From Chloroflexia bacterium (GTDB lineage Bacteria > Chloroflexota > Chloroflexia > Thermomicrobiales > UBA6265), in the NCBI GenBank assembly GCA_013696525.1, contig JACCYK010000343.1, positions 1 through 12,730 on the forward strand: 12,730 bases of DNA. The letters run 5' to 3'. A program made the position numbers and the translations under genes. Within the stretch, counting starts at the first letter, position 1. Each line of letters begins with the position of its first letter. Below, in pieces: positions 7,415-12,730 of this stretch. A model generated the notes under the pieces. It had not been told where the DNA came from. It ran no database searches and worked only from the letters and a program-made list of their open reading frames with translations.

Positions 7415-7882
7415 CTACAATCCTTCCGGCGCCGGGACGAGGCCGAACATCAGCTCGCCGCGACAGGCGACATCCCCGTTGACCGTCGCCACCCCGGTGC
7501 CGGAGCCAATGGTGCGCCTGATCTGGCCTAGCTCGACGGTCAACACGAGCGCATCGCCCGGCATCACTTGCCGCCGGAAGCGGACCTTGTCGATGCCGGC
7601 GAAGAGAGCCAACTTGCCCTTGAACTCATCGGTTGTCAGCAGGGCGACGGCGCCTACCTGGGCCAGTGCCTCGACGATCAGCACGCCGGGCATCACCGGA
7701 TAGCCGGGGAAGTGGCCGGCGAAGAAGGGGTCGCCGATGGTGACATTCTTGAGTCCGACCGCCCGCTTCCCCGGCTCAAGCTCGGTGATCCGGTCGACGA
7801 GCAGGAATGGGTAGCGATGGGGAATGATGCGTTGGATCGCCACCGCGTCAAGCTCTGCCGAGAACGTTAGCTGGTCCGCCAT
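7415..7882 (-). CDS. fabZ: 3-hydroxyacyl-[acyl-carrier-protein] dehydratase FabZ
   Basis: FabZ removes water from (3R)-hydroxyacyl-ACP to give trans-2-enoyl-ACP in each cycle of type II fatty-acid synthesis in the cytoplasm. The 155-residue length fits this single hot-dog-fold family. The early motif [14 protein letters not shown] (19-32) is characteristic. The central helix motif [20 protein letters not shown] (56-75) supplies the active-site His57 and Glu71. FabZ is favoured over FabA because of the short length and this motif. The frame is open to 8164, but the ATG at 7882 has AAGGAGA nine bases before it and gives the usual N-terminus. gpsA, another lipid-precursor gene, is divergent across a 195-base gap (7883-8077) in which I see no strong promoter for either gene. 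Confidence 0.96.
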   Translation of the reverse strand: MADQLTFSAELDAVAIQRIIPHRYPFLLVDRITELEPGKRAVGLKNVTIGDPFFAGHFPGYPVMPGVLIVEALAQVGAVALLTTDEFKGKLALFAGIDKVRFRRQVMPGDALVLTVELGQIRRTIGSGTGVATVNGDVACRGELMFGLVPAPEGL

Positions 7883-8065
7883 TGCTGCTGGTCTCCTTCT
7901 ACCGGCGCCCGGGCTCCTCAATGGGTTCAACCGTACCGCATGACCGCGCCGCCCGCACCTGGTGGACACCAACCCGCGGTAGGCTGGACGTCCCGGTCCG
8001 GCCGCGGCGCTCCGCGATCGAGAGCGTGACAGACCGGCCGCGCGGCTCGGTTCAGGCCAATGACT

Positions 8066-8069
8066 GGAG
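8066..8069 (+). promoter_or_regulatory. Ribosome binding site fixing the gpsA start
   Basis: GGAG lies eight bases before the ATG at 8078. The upstream in-frame ATG at 8060 has only a weak AGG before it and would add six residues ahead of the NAD-binding fold, so the downstream ATG is chosen. Confidence 0.6.
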
Positions 8070-8077
8070 CAACACTC

Positions 8078-9118
8078 ATGGTACAGGCGACGGGACGGGT
8101 CACGGTTGTCGGCGCGGGCAGTTGGGGCACGACCCTGAGCCTCCTCGCGGCCAGGGCGGGTCAAGCGGCGACGCTGTATGTGCGGGAACCTGAGCGAGCG
8201 GCGGCGATCGCGCGGACCCGCCGCAACGCGCGCTACCTGCCGGAGGCGGAGCTGCCGCCGGCGGTCGTCATCGCCTCCGACCTGGCGGAGGCGTGCGCCG
8301 GAGCCTCGATGCTCCTATTGGCGGTGCCGAGCCAGGCCATGCGCGCGACCGCCCGGGAGCTGGCGCCGTTCGTGGGAGAGGCGGTGGTGGTCAGCGCGGC
8401 GAAGGGTCTGGAACGGGGTAGCTTGAAGCGGATGAGCGAGGTGCTCGGGGACGAACTGGGGCCGGATGCGCCGGAACGCATCTGTGCGCTGTCTGGGCCC
8501 AACCTGGCGGTCGAGATCGCCCGCGGGTTGCCGGCGGCGACCGTGGTGGCCGGGCCCCAAGCGGCCGCGGCCCGCGCCCGGGACCACCTGATGAGCCAAC
8601 AATTCCGATGCTACACGAGCCTGGATCTGGTGGGGGTGGAGATGGGCGGCGCGCTCAAGAACATCGTCGCGATCGGGGCTGGGATGGCGGATGGCCTTGA
8701 CGCGGGGGACAACGCCAAGGCTGGCTTTATGACGCGAGGTATTGCTGAGATTGGCCGGCTTGGAGTCGCCGCCGGCGCCAACCCGTTGACCTTCGCCGGC
8801 CTGGCCGGGCTCGGCGATCTGGTGGCAACCTGTGCCAGCCCGCTCAGTCGTAACTACCGGTTGGGCCGTGAGCTGGCGAAGGGACGAGCCCTGGCTGACA
8901 TCCTGGACGAGCTGGGCCAGGTGGCCGAGGGTGTCGTCGCCACGGAGACCGCCGCCGAGCTTGGCCGCCGGCACGGCATCGAGCTGCCGATCACGGAGCA
9001 GCTCCATGCCATTCTCTTCGCCGGAAAATCGGCGCTGACCGCGATTCGCGACCTGATGGGCCGCGACCCGCGGGACGAGCTGGCGTGGATTCGGCCGGCC
9101 ACGTCCAAAGAGGCGTAA
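8078..9118 (+). CDS. gpsA: NAD(P)-dependent glycerol-3-phosphate dehydrogenase
   Basis: GpsA reduces dihydroxyacetone phosphate to sn-glycerol 3-phosphate, the backbone for phospholipids. This 346-residue version is of usual length. The N-terminal Rossmann fold shows [12 protein letters not shown] (8-19). Lys109 in SAAKG and Lys194 in [13 protein letters not shown] mark the active site; Lys194 is the conserved catalytic lysine. The C-terminal helical domain has the family signatures [14 protein letters not shown] (239-252) and SRNYRLG (257-263). The start at 8078 is chosen over 8060 on the ribosome binding site. The gene diverges from fabZ and converges on purA, seven bases from its stop. It is the only plus-strand gene in the right two-thirds of the window, so it needs its own promoter, which is not obvious in 7883-8077. 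Confidence 0.97.
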   Translation: MVQATGRVTVVGAGSWGTTLSLLAARAGQAATLYVREPERAAAIARTRRNARYLPEAELPPAVVIASDLAEACAGASMLLLAVPSQAMRATARELAPFVGEAVVVSAAKGLERGSLKRMSEVLGDELGPDAPERICALSGPNLAVEIARGLPAATVVAGPQAAAARARDHLMSQQFRCYTSLDLVGVEMGGALKNIVAIGAGMADGLDAGDNAKAGFMTRGIAEIGRLGVAAGANPLTFAGLAGLGDLVATCASPLSRNYRLGRELAKGRALADILDELGQVAEGVVATETAAELGRRHGIELPITEQLHAILFAGKSALTAIRDLMGRDPRDELAWIRPATSKEA

Positions 9119-9125
9119 CATGGGC

Positions 9126-10433
9126 TCAGGCGGTCACGAGCATGCCGGCGATCGCGTCATCGCGCATCGGCACCAGTTCGTCCCGGCTGGGACCAACCCC
9201 GGCGATGCTAATTGGGGCGCCGATCGCGGATTCCAAGTACGCGATGTAGGCGCGGGCCGCGTCGGGGAGTCCGGTTGCGGTGCGGGCCAATCGAGTTGAT
9301 TCCATCCAGCCGGGCAACGAGGCGTAGACCGGCGACATTTGCGCCAGGTCTTCCGCCCGGGCGGGGAGGTGCCGCACCTCGGTGTCCTGGTGCCGGTACG
9401 CCGTGCAGACCTTGATCTCAGCGAAGGTATCAAGCACATCGAGCAACGTCAGCGCCACGTCGGTGATGCCATTGAGCCGGACAACTTGCCGGGCGGCCAC
9501 GGCGTCGAACCAACCGGTGCGGCGGGGCCGGCCGGTGGTCGTGCCGTACTCTCGCCCGCGCTCGCGGATGGTGTCACCGGCGGCATCAAACAGCTCGGTG
9601 GGAAATGGCCCGGTGCCGACCCGGGTGCCGTACGCTTTGAAGACGCCCAGCACCCGGCTTACCTGGTTCGGAGCGACCCCGGCCCCCTGACAGGCGCCGG
9701 CGGCGGTCGGAGACGACGAGGTGACAAAGGGGTAGGTGCCGTAGTCGATGTCCAGCATGGCGCCCTGGGCGCACTCGACGACGACATGCGCCCCAGCGTC
9801 GAGCGCGTCCTGGACCATCAGCTCGGTTGGCCTGATGTATGGCCGTAGGCGTTCGCCGAGGTCGACCAGCTCCTTGTGCATGGTGTCAAGGTCAAGCGCT
9901 ACCTGGCCATATACCGAGGAGAGGATGCGATTCTTGATGTCGAGCGCCTTCCCGAGTGACGACCGGAGTGACACTTCGTCGAGGAGATCGGCCGCTCGGA
10001 TTCCCAACCGGGCCGCCTTGTCGGCGTAGGCGGGGCCGATCCCACGCAGGGTGGTGCCGATGCCGGCGTCGCCCCGGCGCTCTTCCTCCAAGTGGTCGAG
10101 AAGGGGATGGAACGGCAGGACGAGGTGGGCCCGGTCGGATATCCAGAGGTGATCGAGACCGACGCCGCGGGCAAGTAGCGCATCCATTTCGCCCACCAGC
10201 GACGCGGGATCGATCACCACGCCGGCGCCAATGATGCAGGTGCAGTCCGGCCGGAGGATGCCGGAGGGAATCAAGTGCAGCTTGAACACCCCTTGCTCGC
10301 TCTCGACGGTGTGCCCGGCATTGGCGCCACCGTTGGCGCGAACGACCATCACGGCGCCGCCGGCCAGGGCGTCGGTGAGCTTTCCTTTCCCCTCGTCACC
10401 CCATTGTCCGCCCATGACGATCGTCGCTGGCAT
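9126..10433 (-). CDS. purA: Adenylosuccinate synthetase
   Basis: PurA joins IMP and aspartate using GTP to make adenylosuccinate, the first committed step from IMP to AMP. The protein has 435 residues, as expected. The N-terminal loop GGQWGDEGKGK (8-18) binds GTP and IMP and carries Asp13. His41 in NAGHTV is the second catalytic residue. IGTTLRGIGPAYADK (125-139), VECAQGAMLDIDYGTYPFVT (219-238), GTRVGTGPFPTEL (269-281) and GTTTGRPRRTGWFD (297-310) are all family signatures. The ATG has GGAGG seven bases upstream. It lies 63 bases downstream of hspR on the same strand, and that gap shows neither a good promoter nor a terminator, so transcription from the dnaJ-hspR side is plausible. It ends seven bases from the convergent gpsA stop. 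Confidence 0.98.
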   Translation of the reverse strand: MPATIVMGGQWGDEGKGKLTDALAGGAVMVVRANGGANAGHTVESEQGVFKLHLIPSGILRPDCTCIIGAGVVIDPASLVGEMDALLARGVGLDHLWISDRAHLVLPFHPLLDHLEEERRGDAGIGTTLRGIGPAYADKAARLGIRAADLLDEVSLRSSLGKALDIKNRILSSVYGQVALDLDTMHKELVDLGERLRPYIRPTELMVQDALDAGAHVVVECAQGAMLDIDYGTYPFVTSSSPTAAGACQGAGVAPNQVSRVLGVFKAYGTRVGTGPFPTELFDAAGDTIRERGREYGTTTGRPRRTGWFDAVAARQVVRLNGITDVALTLLDVLDTFAEIKVCTAYRHQDTEVRHLPARAEDLAQMSPVYASLPGWMESTRLARTATGLPDAARAYIAYLESAIGAPISIAGVGPSRDELVPMRDDAIAGMLVTA

Positions 10434-10496
10434 CGTTTTTCCTCCGTCTGGTTCGGGACAATGCTGACTCGGGACCGGGGCGGTGTGACGAGCGGG

Positions 10497-10853
10497 CTAC
10501 GAGCCGGGACGCCGATCGCGCAGGAGTTGGAACTCCTGTTGCAAGGCGACCAACTGCTCTCGGAGCTGGAGAATCGCCGCCGCTCCCGCCAGGTTCACGC
10601 CAAGGTCGTCGATCAACCGCCGGGCCCGCCGGATGCGGTCGATATCGGCGTCGGAATAGAGCCGGGCGCCGGACCGCACGGTGATCGCATGCACCAGCCC
10701 GATCTCCTCGTAGCGGCGGATGGTCGTGATGTGCGTCCCGGTCCGGGCGGCGACAACCGTCACTTCGTATCGCGGCTCGAGATTCAACGGGACCTCACGT
10801 CGCGGGTTCGACCCCTGCCGGAATTCGATTGCGCCCGGCCGTCGTTCGCTCAT
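10497..10853 (-). CDS. hspR: MerR-family transcriptional regulator, likely heat-shock repressor HspR
   Basis: A 118-residue MerR-family regulator. The DNA-binding part is at about residues 29-95: a helix-turn-helix (YEVTVVAARTGTHITTIRRYEEIGLV, 29-54), a wing with the typical RSGARLYSDADIDRI (60-74), then helices leading into a C-terminal coiled coil (95-112). HspR represses the dnaK/dnaJ/clpB genes in actinobacteria and some other groups. That identity is inferred here mainly from the four-base ATGA overlap with dnaJ, the standard hspR position, plus the short length and the lack of an effector domain. The start is set by this overlap and by GGAG eight bases upstream inside dnaJ. No HAIR operator (CTTGAGT-N7-ACTCAAG) was found by eye in the window. 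The first 28 residues are basic and longer than in many HspR proteins. Confidence 0.82.
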   Translation of the reverse strand: MSERRPGAIEFRQGSNPRREVPLNLEPRYEVTVVAARTGTHITTIRRYEEIGLVHAITVRSGARLYSDADIDRIRRARRLIDDLGVNLAGAAAILQLREQLVALQQEFQLLRDRRPGS

Positions 10854-11965
10854 GTCGCACGCTCCGCCTGCAGCCGCTGCAATTCTTCGAACAACTCACG
10901 CTCGTGCTCGCTGAGCCGCACCGGCAATGACACCTTGGTCCGGGCCAGGAGATCGCCGCGTTGCCCTTTCGGGCCCTTCAGCCGCGGCATGCCCTGCCCG
11001 CGCAGCCGGAACAGCCGGCCCGGCTGCGTCTCCGCCGGGATGGTCAGCACCACCCGTCCGGTCGGCGTGGGGATCACGGTTTCGCCGCCGAGCACGGCGG
11101 TGGTCAAGGGAATGTCGACCGCGGTTCGCAGTTCGTCGCCGTCGCGCTCGAAGCGAGGATCGTGGCGCACCGTGGTCCGGAGGTAGACGTCACCATTTGG
11201 ACCGCCGCTTACCCCCGGGTTACCCTGGCCCGCGACGCGAATCCGGGAACCGGTGGCGACGCCGGGGGGGATTGTCACTTCGAGCGTCTTGGTCCGGGTG
11301 ACGATGCCGGTGCCATCACAGGTAGGGCAGGTCGTTTCTCGGACCAGGCCGAGCCCGTTGCAGGTCGGACAGACTTCCCGCGTCTGCAACTGCACGTTGC
11401 GGCTGGTGCCGTGGAACGCCTCGTCAAACGTCACCTCGACCGGCACCTCGGCATCTTCGCCGCGGCGCGGTTGCTGCCGGAATGACGCGGTGGCTCGGCC
11501 ACGGGTCGAGTCACGGCCGCGGGCGCCAAAGAGCGTCTGAAAGAAGTCCGAGAACCCGGTACTCTCGTCCCCGTTCTCGGCTTCGTGGAATTCCCACTCC
11601 GGTCGCCCGGCGCGGCCGCCTCGCGGGTCGGTCTGCCCCGTGTACCAACTGCCAAAATCATCTGGGTCGAAGGTGGTTCGGCCACCGGCTCGCCCGGCCG
11701 GCTCGTCACCGGTGAAGCCGGCGTCGCGATAGCGTTGCCAATCTTCGCCAAACCGATCGTAGAGCTTGCGCTTGTCCCCGTCGGTGAGGACTTCGTAGGC
11801 TTCGTTGACCTCTTTGAAGCGCTCCTCGGCGGCGGGGTCGTTGGGATTGAGGTCGGGGTGGTGTTGGCGGGCGAGCTTGCGGTAGGCAGCGCGGATCGCC
11901 TTCTCGTCGGCGTCGCGGGCAAGCCCCAGCGTTTGGTAGTAATCCTTGAATTGAACGGTCGCCAT
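10850..11965 (-). CDS. dnaJ: DnaJ-family co-chaperone with a single zinc module
   Basis: An Hsp40 protein of 371 residues, expected to bring substrates to DnaK and stimulate its ATPase. The J domain is at 6-72, with the HPD motif at 36-38. A linker rich in G, D and R (about 73-170) replaces a clean G/F region but keeps FSDFFQTLFG (138-147). The cysteine region has only two CxxCxGxG repeats, CPTCNGLG (199-206) and CPTCDGTG (213-220), instead of the usual four, so it can hold one zinc rather than two. The C-terminal substrate and dimer domains follow (about 225-350; GNPGVSGGPNGDVYL, 248-262). The ATG has GGGGA seven bases upstream. It overlaps hspR by four bases and follows a DUF4126 gene by 47. 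dnaK and grpE are not in the window. Confidence 0.95.
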   Translation of the reverse strand: MATVQFKDYYQTLGLARDADEKAIRAAYRKLARQHHPDLNPNDPAAEERFKEVNEAYEVLTDGDKRKLYDRFGEDWQRYRDAGFTGDEPAGRAGGRTTFDPDDFGSWYTGQTDPRGGRAGRPEWEFHEAENGDESTGFSDFFQTLFGARGRDSTRGRATASFRQQPRRGEDAEVPVEVTFDEAFHGTSRNVQLQTREVCPTCNGLGLVRETTCPTCDGTGIVTRTKTLEVTIPPGVATGSRIRVAGQGNPGVSGGPNGDVYLRTTVRHDPRFERDGDELRTAVDIPLTTAVLGGETVIPTPTGRVVLTIPAETQPGRLFRLRGQGMPRLKGPKGQRGDLLARTKVSLPVRLSEHERELFEELQRLQAERAT

Positions 11966-12012
11966 CTGCTAATCCCCGGCTCCTGCCGCCGGCAAAGCGT
12001 ACACCTTGACGC

Positions 12013-12606
12013 TCATCGGGGCACGTTTGGCGACTCACCGGTAGCGACTCTGGCCACGCCTGACCGCCGCCGGCGGAGGAGCGCCCAGCCGGCGAAAACG
12101 GCAAAGCCGATCAAGAAGACGAGCACCGCGAGGGGGACGAAGATGGCGAGGATCGATGAGACCGCGGCGATGACGTCCTCACCGAAGCTGAGCAGCGGGT
12201 TGAACAGGCCGGCGGTGGTCGCGGTCGAGGTAACGCGCGTGGTCACCTTAGCGGCATGCACGGTCCCCGCCGCGCCAAGACCGAGCAGGCCGGCCAGGAC
12301 CGGATTGATCGAGACCGCGTCGCTGGTCACGCTGAGCATGAGGAGCGCGCCAACAGCGGGGCGGATCACGGTATTGACGAGGTCGTTGAGGTGATCGAGC
12401 CCCGGTACCTTGTCCACCACGAGCTCGATGCTGAGCAAGAGCAAGATGACGCCGAGGCCGAGGTTCGAGGACAACACATCGTAGGGAGCGGCGAGGGTCA
12501 CCGTGTCCGAGAAGCGGCCGGCCAGGGCCAACACGAGGAGCGGGATGTAGGCGTTCAGACCGGCCGGCGCCGCGAGTCCTAAACCGGTCAGCAGCGCGAC
12601 TTCCAC
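12013..12606 (-). CDS. DUF4126 family membrane protein
   Basis: A 197-residue integral membrane protein with about five hydrophobic segments (roughly 3-29, 44-66, 80-95, 99-120 and 146-177) and a basic C-terminal tail beginning RRRRSG. The N-terminal GLAAPAGLNAYIPLLVLALA (10-29) and the central DKVPGLDHLNDLVNTVIRPA (65-84) are the conserved blocks of DUF4126, a family of unknown function; I assign it from memory of these motifs. The GTG at 12606 is chosen because GGAGG stands eight bases before it and the protein then begins at the first helix. An ATG at 12621 and a GTG at 12645 are in frame but poorly supported. It lies 47 bases upstream of dnaJ and may share its transcript. No functional tie to chaperones is evident. 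Confidence 0.82.
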   Translation of the reverse strand: MEVALLTGLGLAAPAGLNAYIPLLVLALAGRFSDTVTLAAPYDVLSSNLGLGVILLLLSIELVVDKVPGLDHLNDLVNTVIRPAVGALLMLSVTSDAVSINPVLAGLLGLGAAGTVHAAKVTTRVTSTATTAGLFNPLLSFGEDVIAAVSSILAIFVPLAVLVFLIGFAVFAGWALLRRRRSGVARVATGESPNVPR

Positions 12607-12614
12607 GCGGGGAT

Positions 12615-12619
12615 CCTCC
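12615..12619 (-). promoter_or_regulatory. Ribosome binding site fixing the DUF4126 gene start
   Basis: GGAGG on the minus strand, eight bases before the GTG at 12604-12606. The ATG at 12621 overlaps this site and is preceded only by a weak AGG. Confidence 0.55.
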
Positions 12620-12657
12620 ATCCGGCCTGGTCGCCCGCCGGCCACCGACGCGGCGGG

Positions 12658-12663
12658 AGTATA
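12658..12663 (-). promoter_or_regulatory. Extended -10 promoter of the DUF4126-dnaJ-hspR run
   Basis: TATACT on the minus strand, preceded by TGC, forms an extended -10 (TGnTATACT). The region 16-18 bases upstream is GC-rich with no good -35, which extended -10 promoters can tolerate. The predicted start near 12651 leaves a leader of about 45 bases before the GTG at 12606. No HAIR or CIRCE operator overlaps it. Confidence 0.55.
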
Positions 12664-12730
12664 GCATGATGCATTCGGCTCTCGGGCGGCGAAGCGGGCG
12701 TGGATGACAAAACCGCCCGTGGCCCTGGTC

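Noticed and set aside
7883..8077. Divergent fabZ-gpsA gap, searched for promoters
   Set aside because: A GTGACA box at 8025-8030 on the plus strand has no acceptable -10 at 16-18 bases, and a TACGGT on the minus strand has no -35, so neither was called.
9116..9128. The seven-base gpsA-purA convergence, considered as a bidirectional terminator
   Set aside because: There is no inverted repeat in or around the gap. It is only tight gene packing, common in compact genomes.
10521..10538. Near-perfect palindrome CAGGAGTT-GG-AACTCCTG in the 3' part of hspR, considered as an HspR operator
   Set aside because: It does not match the HAIR consensus, lies inside coding sequence far from any promoter, and follows from the codons for QEFQLL.
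12683..12719. CGGGCGG / CCGCCCG arms near the window end, considered as a terminator
   Set aside because: The 23-base loop is long, several alternative pairings exist in this GC-rich stretch, and no T run follows.

Overview
The window is a compact, GC-rich, gene-dense piece of bacterial chromosome. It carries ten complete protein genes and the tail of an eleventh. No RNA genes, insertion sequences, CRISPR arrays or prophage traces were seen. The mix suggests a member of the Chloroflexota (Thermomicrobia-like) or another high-GC lineage outside the Proteobacteria. The pointers are high GC, a MerR-type HspR next to a DnaJ with a reduced zinc module, and a PspA locus of the YdjI type rather than the pspF/pspBC type. 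This placement is inference; no rRNA is present to settle it.

Left (1-3568): the tail of an unidentified plus-strand gene is followed directly by a 315-residue multi-span membrane protein. The 3' end of that gene overlaps, tail to tail, the 3' end of a complete minus-strand gyrA. gyrA has its own extended -10 promoter at 3620-3648.

Centre (3569-7882, all minus strand): in transcription order these are fabZ; a two-helix membrane protein with a winged-helix-like segment and a zinc ribbon; a DUF4178-type protein with a helical N-terminus; pspA; and an SPFH protein of the YdjI/COG4260 type with a C-terminal zinc ribbon. The last four form a tight cassette (gaps of 19, 68 and 78 bases) that looks like a phage-shock-type envelope-stress module. 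It is the most interesting system in the window. The core pair, PspA plus YdjI-type SPFH, is known from Bacillus subtilis ydjFGHI; the two accessory proteins here are less well described.

Right (7883-12730): gpsA runs on the plus strand and converges on purA with a 7-base gap. On the minus strand, in transcription order, come a DUF4126 membrane protein, dnaJ, hspR and purA. dnaJ and hspR overlap by four bases, and the whole run could be one transcript starting from an extended -10 promoter near 12658. It joins a chaperone and its likely repressor to a purine-biosynthesis gene.

Starts were chosen by Shine-Dalgarno position. For four genes the chosen start lies inside the longest open frame.
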